From the NCBI GenBank assembly GCA_029582265.1, contig CM055819.1, forward strand, positions 41,530,761-41,594,760: a stretch of 64,000 nt of DNA, written 5' to 3'. Position numbers and translations under genes: made by a program. The notes under the pieces were generated by a model. The model saw nothing but the letters and a program-made list of their open reading frames with translations, made no database searches and had not been told where the DNA came from. The stretch comes from Zoroaster sp. YZ-2022 (Eukaryota > Echinodermata > Asteroidea > Forcipulatida > Zoroasteridae). Below are positions 25,613 to 37,890 of the stretch, piece by piece; position 1 is the first letter of the stretch; every line of letters starts with the position of its first letter.

Positions 25613-26892
25613 TTAAATTAACCATGTCAGTTTACCGGTAGTGTAGACAAAAAGGGTGTTATTGATTGACCACTTGTCAAGGAAAGATGAGATAGAATTG
25701 ATATGTGTGTAGTAATTAAGTTCAAGGATAATTTTATTTTTGAGGCGGTATTGCCAGACAGTGAGAGGGTCAGATTTACTGCACGTACGGTATAACCAAT
25801 ATATTATGTTTTTCAAGCTAATAATGAGAGAGTTTGCCAGGCGGACGGCCATTTTGTCTCGACTCTGAGCATAGGGAATGAGAGTCCAATAGGTGTCGAA
25901 ACTGATAGCGAGGTTGGGTAGGCGGTCGATGAGCCGATGGAGAAGACGTAGAGCAGGTTGAATGGATGGGCAAGTGATGAACAGGTGGACAATAGTGCCT
26001 CTCTCGCCGCACCATCCACAGGTGGAGGAGATGCTGGGGTTTTCCCCTTCGTTCTTGGATGTGGGAAACTGATAAATTGCCTTCCAAGGAACGTGGTGGG
26101 AAGGCGGAAAATAGCCAAGTCCGTGCCAGGGAGTAAGTGGAGCTGAAGGTAAGTCGTTCATTTGGTTGTAGAAACTGTACAAAGTCTTAGAGGTTGAAGA
26201 AAGGGCGTCTTTGTCGACATCGAAGAGAACCTGGCCGGGTGAAGTAGGGCGAGAGGGGACATCGCGAAGTTGAGCAGGGAGATGAAGGAATCCAGTCAAG
26301 TTGAAAAGCGTTGGGAAAGACGAAGTCAAGGACTGGTGCAGGCGAGAGAGGTCTTTACTCAGAAGACGAGATGACAAAGGGGAGAAGATGCAGAAGACAA
26401 TTTGAGTTCCTGAGCTTGAAGCCACTTTCCAGTATTGATGTTGAGTAGGTTCTTGATGAGATAGATGTTGTTGTCCCAGAGTCGAGAGGCGAAAGCCGTG
26501 CCGCCCGGCAAGGGATCGATTAAAGGTGGGTAAATTACCAGTAAATTTAGGACATGGTTGATAGAGTCCGGAGGTGTTTCAATACGAGCTTCGAGGGTCA
26601 ACCAGGCATGCAAGACATCACTGTAAAAAACTTGCAAGCTGGTGAAAAATTTGGGTTCTAAGTTTAGTAGGAAAAGTTGGTAATTAAAATCTAAACGTTT
26701 ATATTGACGTAAGTATACGTCCATCATCAAAAAGCAAGGGTGGGTATTAAATTGAAGGTAATGTTGTAGATGTTTGAACTTGAAAGTGAGGCTGCGTGCC
26801 TGGAGACAAGCCAGACCAAGTCCACCTTTATTACAAGACTGATGAAGAAGCGCCATAAGCAAGGAAATGAGAATGTACAGTCTATCCATCAT
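25613..26892 (-). pseudogene. LINE ORF2, C-terminal region only
   Basis: Two overlapping frames (26892-26359 and 26425-25613) together encode the region after the RT palm. Visible motifs are NKGGLGLACLQARSL, the post-RT GGLGL motif of this group, and near 26010 CGWCGERGTIVHLFITC, a Cys-Cys-His-Cys zinc motif typical of Tx1/L1-type C-termini. The ORF ends at a stop at 25613. One frameshift separates the halves. No YADD or endonuclease motifs are present upstream. Confidence 0.75.
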
Positions 26893-27057
26893 GAATTTAA
26901 GGAAATTAGGATTCGAGTTTCTTAACCAGTTTGCGAATCCTATGCTGCATGTTGTAGGGCACCAGGGAACTATTCTTTAAGGGCCTCAGTTGTTGTATGA
27001 GGCCCTGAATGTCCTTGGTGAAGGTCTGGGCGATGGACATGGGGTTTCTTTGTGACT

Positions 27058-28666
27058 TTACTTTTGACAGGAATTTAACGATTTTTGTGACTCGTTTAGG
27101 GGACCGGGCATAATAGGAAGCACTATCTGGGATGATTCATCATCAGTGGATGGTTGTGAACCATCCCAAGTGGAGGAGTCGGTGTCCGATGCTGCAACTA
27201 CGGAGTTCGGAAAAGGGGTACACGTGGAGGTGGGGGGGTTGGGGGTAGGTTTAGGGACGGATCTTGGGGCAGGGATGGGGACAGGGGTGGGGGCGGGGCT
27301 TGGGCTAGGAGTGGGAGTGGAGCTAGCTGTAGGGGCGGGGCTATGGGCAGGAGTGGGGGCAGGGGCGGACTGAGGGGAGGGGGAAGGGGTTGGGGGTGGG
27401 AGCGGGGCTAGTGACAGGGGTAGAGTAGGGGGTAGCGGAGTGATGAGGACTAGAGGGGGAGGGCTGAGTGTCAAAATCCATGTGTGTCGTGTCATCAGGT
27501 GTGTCGTTATCGAGGATCTGCGAGAGGGTCGGGGTCTGGGGTTCGGGCCTTTTTCCTTAGTTTACGTTGGGGCTGCGGGGATTTCAGGGATACCAGGTGA
27601 GGTGTGTCATCTTCAGGTTTCTGGGGCGAAAGCTTGCGCTTGGTGACAGCCTCAGTGAAGAGCCTAGTGAGGGGAGGGGGGAGTGCCAAAAATAAGAATT
27701 GGGTTGTCACGAGCAGGTGACTTAAGGGCTGTTTTCACCCGTGAGGACCCGGCGGCAGACTCCACCCCAGCAGGACCACTAGCCCCACCGGCCGCAGTCG
27801 CAGCCGAAGCTGTGACCGGCTTGTCGGATGAGGCCGAGGGCCCAGCAGAGGAGGCGCCCGCCCCCGAGGACCCCGCCGCAGGAGCCCCCAGGTGTGAAAG
27901 GGGACGGGGCTTAAGGACGGGGGAAATTCTGTGTTTGAAAACCTCCTGCGACGGAGTGGGGTACAAACTGGCGGCATTGGAGGGTCCGGCTAGTGGGGTG
28001 GTATTAGAGGGTTCTGTGGTGGGCGGGGCGGTGGAGGGGTTGGACTTCTTAGGGAGGTGTTTAGGGTCAGATTTCTTATTCTTACCGTGAACGAAAGTTG
28101 GTGGGGGTTGAGGGGGTTGGTCGGTTCTTGTGGTTCGTCGTCGTTGTCGGGTGGGGGGCGGGGCTTCTTGCAAGAGCGACTGATGTGGCCAAACTCACCG
28201 CAGTTGAAGCATCGCACCGACTCCGTAGATAAAAAAAAACACGATAGTTAACACCAGAAAAGGAGAAATTAATGTGACTGGGGAGAGTGACGTTGGGTTT
28301 GACTAGGACCTGGACGTGGCGGCGAAATGACATTATGTGGGACAGCTGTTTGTTCTTAAAACCAAGGGGTATGGGCCGGATAGGGGATACAACTTTACAA
28401 AAGCTCGATATGTTGTGAAGAAGGACAGAATTAGGGATTTCGGGATATACATTAGACAAGGTTAGGCGGGTGGTTGGTTGAACAAGGGGGCTGAGTTCCA
28501 GAAAGGAGTCGCCGTGGGTAAGACCCAGCGAAAGAGCTTCGGCTACCTCCTCTCTAGAACCCAGGTACACGGCAATACGGTTATTAGAAATTCTACTTGC
28601 AGAGACAACATGAATGTGTGCTGGCATACAATTGTTAAATTCCTGCATATAGGATTCAATGGACAC
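27058..28666 (-). pseudogene. LINE ORF1 with CCHC knuckle and Pro/Ser-rich tail
   Basis: The segment from 28666 begins MSIESYMQEF and contains a gag-like RRM region (RIAVYLGSREEVAEAL, FRRHVQVLVKP). The frame shifts at a T9 homopolymer near 28230. In the next frame RCFNCGEFGHISRSCKK (about 28160-28215) is a C-x2-C-x4-H-x4-C zinc knuckle. After it comes a long Pro/Ser/Ala-rich low-complexity tail in several frames, down to about 27060. By family knowledge it binds element RNA. The Tx1 assignment rests on the RRM-plus-knuckle order. Confidence 0.7.
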
Positions 28667-29869
28667 ATTGTCTATGACTCTGAAAGACGCCCCATTCTTC
28701 CTGGTGACGCCCGCGAACGGTTCGTCACCAGGAACAAAATTAAAAGAATTATAAAGAAATACATTCAGTACCTTAATACTTGTGAATTAAGACAATGAAA
28801 ACTAGAAAAAACAATATTTTAACTAAAAAATGCCAAAAGGCCAAGTTGCTTCCTTCGGAAGCTGGAAAACCCCAAGTCCTTCCAAACGGTAGCAACAGGG
28901 CATAAGGGGACGGGAAAAAAGGGGTTTGAGGGTAGTAGAGCAAAGATGAAAAACAGTAAAGTACATTTTGAATTTATCGATACCCTTGTCTTGGGGAGGG
29001 GAGGGGGAGGAGAAAGGGGAGGGGAGCAGGGGAGGGGGCATGGGTTCCTTAGCGTCTGGTGTGGGCACAAAAGTGCCCACTGCCAGTCCCCCATGCGGGA
29101 TAGGTGGCGGGTTTGGGCGGCGAAAATCACCACGGCGAAAAATAAATATTGTCAAAAGATTTACTTTCTGAGGGAGGGGCAGGAGGAAGGAAAATGAAGA
29201 TGACAAAATAAAGCTAGATATCTGTATATTATTTTATTACTATTATTAGTTTTTATATACAAGTTGTACCAACTCAATTACGGAAAGGCTTTATCCGTTT
29301 CCCGCAATGCATGTATAATATAATACGCGATCCTTACAATAGTGAACAATGGCTGATCTTCACCTTACCGTTCAATCCCAAAGTAGTCACAATGCACGTG
29401 TACACTAAATGGCCATGACCAATTCATATGTATGACGTAAGGGCATTTCAAATAGTGCGCTTTGACTACACTTTTGATTGCAAAAAATTCAACATTATAA
29501 TTGCCAGTAAATCCCACGGTAATATAATAATATTAAATGATCATAATGCAATAATCACATATTTAATCAAATTATTCGCATATTATTATAATAACAAACA
29601 GTGGAAAACATTGTTTAGGGGTAAATTTACGGACACCAAACTCAGTTCAGAAATACCAACAAGTTTGTGAATTTTACCGACAGACACTATTTTGCCAACA
29701 AGTTGGGCCACCCCTGCCCCCCCCCCCGGCTACGCCACTGCTCCTATTGGAATCCAGGTGATTGTATCTTAAGAACATGGATCCCCATGTAGCCCCATTG
29801 TTGGCTCTGAGAAGAACCAGTGGTGAGAAACTCGACGTTTCGATCAGTATAGTCTGATCATCTTCAGGA

Positions 29870-30140
29870 GAATGAAGAGCAAGAGCAACAACAACAGCAG
29901 CAACACCACAACAACACAACAATACAGCACCAACACCACCACCACTACGAACAACAACATCACAACAACACACCACCACAACAACAAAAACAACAACAGA
30001 ACAACAGCACAGCACCAACACCACCACAACAACAACACAACACCACCACAACAACAACAAAAAACAACAACAACAACACACAACAACAACGATGAAAAGG
30101 CAACAACAACAACAATACAACAACAACGACAACAGAAATA
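29870..30140 (+). repeat. CAA/CAACAC low-complexity array
   Basis: Imperfect CAA and CAACAC repeats. A near copy occurs at 43710-44010 in the second block. Long ORFs crossing it on either strand (poly-Asn/Thr or poly-Cys/Val) are compositional artefacts. Confidence 0.95.
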
Positions 30141-30415
30141 TAACTGATTGCAAATTTTATTAGCAGGCTCATACAATTTCCGGAAAGATGGCTCATTGAT
30201 TAGCATAGCATTCGTTCAGGGAATCTCGATACCATCATTTTAACATGGATCGGTAATGACGTTTGTTAAAACAAATTTCAGCTTATAGCGGTCAGTGCTA
30301 TCAGGCAGAAAGCATTATCGGCATCTATCTGCACTTTCTGGTCCTTGCACCCTGAGAGCTGATGGCGAAACATCACCGGCAACCCTCACCGGCAACCATC
30401 CGAACGTTAGTCCCA

Positions 30416-30915
30416 NNNNNNNNNNNNNNNNNNNNNNNNNNNNNNNNNNNNNNNNNNNNNNNNNNNNNNNNNNNNNNNNNNNNNNNNNNNNNNNNNNNNN
30501 NNNNNNNNNNNNNNNNNNNNNNNNNNNNNNNNNNNNNNNNNNNNNNNNNNNNNNNNNNNNNNNNNNNNNNNNNNNNNNNNNNNNNNNNNNNNNNNNNNNN
30601 NNNNNNNNNNNNNNNNNNNNNNNNNNNNNNNNNNNNNNNNNNNNNNNNNNNNNNNNNNNNNNNNNNNNNNNNNNNNNNNNNNNNNNNNNNNNNNNNNNNN
30701 NNNNNNNNNNNNNNNNNNNNNNNNNNNNNNNNNNNNNNNNNNNNNNNNNNNNNNNNNNNNNNNNNNNNNNNNNNNNNNNNNNNNNNNNNNNNNNNNNNNN
30801 NNNNNNNNNNNNNNNNNNNNNNNNNNNNNNNNNNNNNNNNNNNNNNNNNNNNNNNNNNNNNNNNNNNNNNNNNNNNNNNNNNNNNNNNNNNNNNNNNNNN
30901 NNNNNNNNNNNNNNN
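30416..30915. other. Assembly gap (500 N)
   Basis: A run of N of round length, so the true size is probably unknown. By colinearity with copy 2 it should correspond to 44285-46725, about 2.4 kb there. Confidence 0.99.
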
Positions 30916-31169
30916 TGGAGAAAAGCCTATTTAATACCAAATAAGCAATGCGTGTAGACAAGGAACATTTCCCATTGAATCGCATTACAACAAAAGTATG
31001 ATAAATACATGTACTGATTATAATCGGGCACATTACATCTTAATAAATGAGATGCATGCTTATGTTTGAAGGCAGCAAGATTCCAGGGTGCAGATGACAT
31101 GATCCGTCATTCTTTACATCCTACACTGATTTTGGCATTAAAAAACAAACAAACAAAAACCTAACAAAT

Positions 31170-31510
31170 AAATAATAATAACTGTATTTATAGAGCGCCA
31201 AATTGCCAAAGGATACAAGGCGCTTTTACATTATTATCCCTGGTCATTGGGCCAATATCAAACCTTAAACATTCTCAGCTCCCTGGGGAGTATACAGCCC
31301 TGAGCTACCGTAGCGCATCAGAAGCTTTTAAACCACAATATCAACCTCTACCCTCACTGGGTAAAGGGGAGCAATGTACAATGAAGTGTCTTGCTCAAGG
31401 ACACAAGGACACAAGTACCATGGCCGCTGCACGGAGTCGAACCCACATTCTGACGATTCAGCCATCAAAACGCAAGTCTGATGCACTAGACCGCTCTGCC
31501 GTGGCACCCC
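31170..31510 (-). repeat. tRNA-derived SINE (minus strand)
   Basis: Read on the minus strand it starts GGGGTGCCACGGCAGAGCGG (A-box region), has GGGTTCGA...CC (B box) near 31440, then the body with CTTGAGCAAGACACTT and CTCCCCAGGGAGCTGAGAA, ending near the GCGCTCTATAAATACAGTT tail at 31172. Copy 2 of the same insertion is at 46970-47470. Confidence 0.85.
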
Positions 31511-31515
31511 GTACA

Positions 31516-32047
31516 TCTCTCCCTTTAAATAATTTTTTAAAATTATAATCAGATGACTGGGGTAAATAGGGAACTGCGATAAAACTTAGGCCTATAGCCA
31601 AATGGTTTATAACGATTTTTAGTTGTAAACTTTAGGCTTTGTTTACCAAAATAAATGGATCACTCATGAAGAAAACCTGGTATGATTTAAATGTTACAAT
31701 CTCAACAGCTATTTCATGTAGCGCAAGGGGAAATTACCATTTAAGCCTATAAGTTGAATTAATCTCGCAGTACATTATATATTTGACTATTCCTAAAAGT
31801 TCCTAAAAACTGCACCTTAAACAAAAATTACAAAGGATGCCTGATGTACCTTTGAAACATTTCAATTGTATTAGTTATTGTGAATATTGTCACATAGAAT
31901 TGCTACCACAGTAATTTTGCTGCATTGTTATATGCTTGTATTGTCCGTTTCTGGACAGCAAGCTTCCATCACCGATCGACTCGCCAAGTTATCGTCACTG
32001 AACTTAGATCTATCTGCTTCCAGTCTGCTTCGATCTAAGATAGTTGA
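31516..32047. other. 3' flank of sulfotransferase gene; no gene recognised
   Basis: It probably includes the 3' UTR of the minus-strand sulfotransferase. No repeat or ORF of note was seen. Confidence 0.4.
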
Positions 32048-35000
32048 TCACATATCGAATGACAGTCCGGTTCCCTCCAGTTTCTCCTGACATAAAGCCC
32101 CGAGAGCCACATTTTGAGACTGGGACAGTTTAGCTTTGTAGCTTCCAGACTGACCTGAGACAAGGATAATTGAAACAGTTTAAGCAGCAAAAACACGAAT
32201 CGGAACAAGGATATAATTTTCCTGAAAACGAATTATACGTTGAGTGAAATAACACAAATCGGCTCATGTCTTCAGAGCCACACAACACCGAATATATGAG
32301 CCTATACTTTGTGTCCCAAACTAAAATTTAAAAACAAAATAAAAATAAATAAGTATATATTTAAATGCTGACCTTTTCTCATGAAGGATTTCCCGTCTGG
32401 CATTTCGCCGCCATGGAACATTTTAATCAGGGTGTCCGGGTTTGTCATTGGGTTTTTCTTCATATTCTCAAAGCTGCAGTGATCGGTGATGGCGTCAATG
32501 ATGTCATCCGAGAAGGACTTTCCAAGGAACTCGCTAATTCGCTTCACAGTCCCACGAAGATCCTTGAATGGAGAAATTCATACGAAAAACGATCAAATAT
32601 TTTTCTAAATTGTTATTTTAGAGAGGTTGAATGTACTTTTGTACTTTTAAATGATTACAACTAATCTAAATGTATTTCACCATTGTCTTCCTAACAACAC
32701 AACAAAATGGGCTGAAACTTTGACATGTTGGTTTCTGTGCATAGGCCAAAAGGCCAATATCTATTGGTTAGCATGGTGCACTGATAGTGTACACATTCTT
32801 TAACATAATGACAACCCATCGTATTGTTCATGTAATTAAAGACCTAACAGATCTTTCAATGAATGTGAAACAGCATTTTTTTTACCCAACAAATCCAATG
32901 GTGTTTTAACCAATATTAATTTAAAATGTTAAGTTTATCATAATTATCATGCCATGACGGCAACAAACCTTTGTTGGGCAATTGGGCCAACATTTGGCGC
33001 TCACCCTTTCGAAGGAGGCGCAAGGTGGTTGTGCATAGCCGAGAAGTAGTTTTCTGTTTGAGAGAATTCTATAACATGAATTGTTCTTGTCAAAATTGAA
33101 ACTTGCCTTCTTTGAATCTTCGAATCGAATGAATAAGATGTGGTCCTCGTTGCGCCTTTCCCAGAAGTACAAGTAGTGATCCCACCAAGGTCCGTATGGA
33201 ACTTAGAAGAAAAGAAGAACAAACAGGATACCTGGATGTACACGCAAATCTTTTACAGAATTAGATTATTGGTCTTTTAAACTCGTGATTGGAAATTCAA
33301 GTCCCAAGGAAAGAGTTGAAGGATTGAAAGAGTAAAATCATTTCAAAACGATGTGCATAATCTACTGCAATTGTTAAAAGACCCAATAAACACGTTGGAG
33401 AGACTTATGAATGACAACGATGAATGATATAAAACAAATCATCACAATGACTCATTTTAACAGGCGTATAAAATCATACTTTTCTCCATAGGGGATGTTT
33501 CATAGACGCAATAGCCCCAAATGTTTTGGACCTATGAAATGCAATTTTATGTAGATACATAATTTTTTAACAAAATACCTATGCTTTAGGGCAGTCTAAA
33601 CAAAATTAGAAAATAAATTTGTAATGTAAAATGAAGATTGAGTGTATACGGTTGGAATAAAAAAAAATCCATATGGCTGTCATTGACACACGAGGGCGCT
33701 GTTTCATGAGATCATTACATGAACTCATTATCATAGCATAATTAAAAGTGGACAACATCACATCATCGACCCTTGCTCAAGAAAGCAGCTTCATAGTTGT
33801 AGTGGCGTACTTTTTCATATAAAGTACTGTCATTGACTAATGAACTGAACGTTATAAATTGAACTGAAAATTAATAACATTGTCTGATGTCTCAGTGGGA
33901 GCTTGGAACATTTCGTGCATAAAAATGGTCTATTACTCACGTTGTTTATTTAGAAACTTACTTGTTCCATGCAGGAACCTGTCAAATATGTCATCAAACT
34001 GATATTTCCCGCTAGTGCACATCATATCACCATGATGGAACATGGAAACAGAGACATCCTTAGGATTCCTGATGACGTAGACTATCTTGATCTTCTTCTC
34101 CCACACCTGAGGAGGCAGGAGTTGGCCTGGAAGATGAGACTTGATCAACCGAGGAGAACTTGTAGGAAGGTGAGCAATCATTTTATGTACTTTTGGAATC
34201 TGGAAAATATATGTTTCAATGAATAGTTTTAATGCAATAATATTGTTAAAGTGCCATGCAATATAGAACATCACTAATTGTTTTAAGAAATAAAATGCCT
34301 AAACTCTATCCGGACAATGGGTGGGGACTGGGGAGCACAATACGCGACCCACTCTATTGAAATGAGGAATGTCCCCCAACACATGTTTCCGTGTAATGGA
34401 CTTATCAATTAATCACATCCTAACACATGAATGAAATGAACCAAAAAGAAATGTTTGGCATCATCAGAAAGTCCATTAAATGTTCTTTAAGTTGATATGG
34501 AGTGTCGTGGCCGAGCTTACCGGATTCAAGTTCTGGTGTTAGCAGCAGAATGTGGGTTCGAATCCCGGCCGTGACATTTGTGTACTTGAACAAGACACTT
34601 AACCATAATTGCTTCTCTCCACCCAGGGGTTAAGTGGGTACCTGTGAGGGCAGAGTTGGGTGATTAGCCTTATATGCGCTGTAATGGCAGCAATTGAGCT
34701 GTATACTCCCCAGGGAGCTGAGATGGTTTCAGGAATGATTTATGAGCCTTATGAGCCTTATGAGCCTTATGAGCGGGGTAATAATATGCGCCTTGAGCAC
34801 CACTCAGTTGGTGGATACGTGCGCTATATAAGTCCACACATTATTATTATTATTATTATTATTATCCATATCTCAAAATGTGAAATTTGAGGGACATTCC
34901 TCATTTCGATGAAGCGGGTCACATATATTGTATGACCCCTAAAAACGATTTTTTTTTTACACCAAGCTATTAGTAATGAAATGTCTTAAAGGGCATATTG

Positions 35001-37836
35001 TATTATACTTGTTTTGATTTATATTAACACTTAATGTCGTTTGTATTTTCTAATTTAGGCTTACTATTGTTTTTGTAAAAAATATATTATTTAATCCCAG
35101 TGGCACTTAACGTTTTGTTTCATTAGCCGGCTGGGCCAGTAAGCTAAGCTTTTTAGCTATTTCGCATGCAATTTCACTGGTCCATATGCTTTAAGTACTT
35201 TTTAACAGGTTCTGAGGATGGTTCACACAATTGCCAGTATTTTCAAAGTAGAACCAAGAGAGTTAAAGACTTTTCATTACAGAATATTTCTTTGAATTTC
35301 ACGATGCTAGCACATTTAAAAAAATGATGAAATTATATCACTGTGAAATAAAATGTGTAAATATAAAACAAAAAATGATTCATTCCCCAAATATGATCCA
35401 TTACAGTCTTATTTCTGACTTGCCCATCGGATTAGGGGTTTTAACTAGTTCACCGCCATTTTAACTGGCATTTGACCACTAGCAAATTCGAACCCTGAAT
35501 CCCAGTGTAATGGACACTATACATTTGCATAATATTAGCATTAGGGTCATATTTTTTTCTTACATGTCGTACGCGTAGGAGTCTCACACACAAAAATTAC
35601 TTAAGTAGTAGTTAAAGGGGGTGATTACATGTAACACTTCAAGAAGTAACATTCAAATACGCCAAATTATATCAGCAGCGCAAAAACCACTTTTTGAAAG
35701 TACAAGCTTTACATATAATTATAACCACTTCCTCCTAACAGAGGTTAATATAATTATATTTAACACTAGTATGTGTCACCACAATGACACTTTTCCAAAC
35801 TTAAATTGTGGGTCTCTTTCAAAGTAAAACATTTATTTTATTCATTCCCCACATAATCACTTTTGGCAACAAGTGGTTGGAATTGTTATGAAAGGGTAAT
35901 TAAAATAGTGATTTATCACGTGACAAATCACGTATCAAGTGTAATGTAATTTTGTTAACTGAGCTGATGCATCAAACAACAGCTACTAATTTACATCACT
36001 GTGTACGTGGCCACCAACTATCAAACAACAGCTACTAATTTACATCACTGTGTACGTGGCCACCAACTATCAAACAACAGCTACAAATTTACATCACTGT
36101 GTACGTGGCCACCAACTATCAAACAACAGCTACTAATTTACATCACTGTGTACGTGGCCACCAACTATCAAACAACAGCTATTAATTTACATCACTGTGT
36201 ACGTGGCCACCAACTATCAAACAACAGCTACTAATTTACATCACTGTGTACGTGGCCACCAACTATCAAACAACAGCTACTAATTTACATCACTGTGTAC
36301 GTGGCCACCAACTATCAAACAACAGCTACTAATTTACATCACTGTGTACGTGGCCACCAACTATCAAACAACAGCTACTAATTTACATCACTGTGTACGT
36401 GGCCACCAACTATCAAACAACAGCTACTAATTTACATCACTGTGTACGTGGCCACCAACTATCAAACAACAGCTACTAATTTACATCACTGTGTACGTGG
36501 CCACCAACTATCAAACAGCTACTAATTTACATCACTGTGTACGTGGCCACCAACTATCAAACAACAGCTACTAATTTACATCACTGTGTACGTGGCCACC
36601 AACTATCAAACAACAGCTACTAATTTACATCACTGTGTACGTGGCCACCAACTATCAAACAACAGCTACTAATTTACATCACTGTGTACGTGGCCACCAA
36701 CTATCAAACAACAGCTACTAATTTACATCACTGTGTACGTGGCCACCAACTATCAAACAACAGCTACTAATTTACATCACTGTGTACGTGGCCACCAACT
36801 ATCAAACAACAGCTACTAATTTACATCACTGTGTACGTGGCCACCAACTATCAAACAGCTACTAATTTACATCACTGTGTACGTGGCCACCAACTATCAA
36901 ACAACAGCTACTAATTTACATCACTGTGTACGTGGCCACCAACTATCAAACAACAGCTACTAATTTACATCACTGTGTACGTGGCCACCAACTATCAAAC
37001 AACAGCTACTAATTTACATCACTGTACGTGGCCACCAACTATCAAACAACAGCTACTAATTTACATCACTGTGTACGTGGCCACCAACTATCAAACAACA
37101 GCTACTAATTTACATCACTGTGTACGTGGCCACCAACTATCAAACAACAGCTACTAATTTACATCACTGTGTACGTGGCCACCAACTGACAAACAACAGC
37201 TACTAATTTACATCACTGTGTACGTGGCCACCAACTATCAAACAACAGCTACAAATTTACATCACTGTGTACGTGGCCACCAACTGTCATTTCCAAGAAT
37301 GGCACCCTCAGCATCGTGTGTTTCTTGTTTAATTTCTCAATGTTGCCGTCGTGGAGAACGGCAGACATAATCTCTTGTGTCCACGTTGTACCTAGATGTA
37401 AACATAATTATAAAACATTTTGAAAACATTTTAATAATATTTTTTATTGTTATAGACCTATATCGCATTTCAAATAGTATCCCAGTACTTTACATGGTGT
37501 GCCATGGTCGAGCGGTTTAGTGCATCGGATTTGTGTTCTGATGGCTGAGTCGCCAGAATGTGGGTTCGAATCCCAGCTGCGACCGGGGTGCTTGTGTCCT
37601 TGAGCAAGACACTTTACAATAATGCTTTTCCCCACACAGGGGTAAATGGGTACCTGTGAGGGCAGAGTTGGTTGTTGTGTTTGATTAGCCCATATGCGCT
37701 GAAATGGCAGCAATTGAGCTGTGTACTCCCCAGGGAGCTGAGATGGTTTGAGGAATGATTTATGAGCCTGATGAGCAGGGGTAATAATATAATGCGCCTT
37801 GAGCACCAGTTTGGTGGATACGTGCGCGCCATGTAA

Positions 37837-37890
<54 letters not shown>

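Larger units (their letters stand above)
25502..29137 (-). mobile_element. Tx1-like LINE with internal deletion of endonuclease/RT core
   Basis: The 5' end at 29137 carries the GTGGGCAC/GTGCCCAC hairpin. ORF1 with a CCHC knuckle follows (to about 27060), and then only the C-terminal part of ORF2 (26892-25613). The endonuclease and RT palm are absent, so about 2-2.5 kb is missing by comparison with family length. The 3' end has an 11-bp stem (TTTTTCAAGGA/TCCTTGAAAAA) and a TTTATTATTATT tail. The duplicated block at 42945 preserves the uninterrupted AAATAAATATTGTC site. Confidence 0.8.
24050..31515. repeat. Duplicated block, copy 1 (direct repeat of 41667-47476)
   Basis: From TGTCAAAATTGGCGAC at 24062 onward the sequence matches 41680 onward, block by block: a G-rich box, an AAAT microsatellite, AATATTGTCAAAA, a CAA/CAACAC array, and after the N gap the GCAATGCGTGTAGACAAGG segment and a minus-strand SINE. 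Copy 1 has an extra 4.05-kb LINE insertion (25086-29137). Its counterpart of 44285-46725 falls in the assembly gap. Confidence 0.88.

Noticed and set aside
27683..28090. Plus-strand Ala/Gly/Glu-rich ORF
   Set aside because: It is antisense to the Pro/Ser-rich tail of the LINE ORF1.
29674..30206. Poly-Cys/Val and poly-Asn/Thr open frames
   Set aside because: They arise from the CAA/CAACAC array, and the same happens at 43476-44076.
30295..31033. Long ORFs crossing the N run
   Set aside because: The frame is open only because N cannot encode a stop.
31887..32090. Plus-strand ORF with a signal-peptide-like start
   Set aside because: It begins at a non-ATG codon, and its end is antisense to the last sulfotransferase exon, which has far better family support.
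36001..37157. Repetitive ORFs with a YVATNYQTTATNLHHC theme
   Set aside because: They are products of the 49-bp minisatellite cycling through frames.
35972..37284. Possible CRISPR array (regular 49-bp repeats)
   Set aside because: The repeats are contiguous with no unique spacers, and the genome is eukaryotic, so it is a minisatellite.
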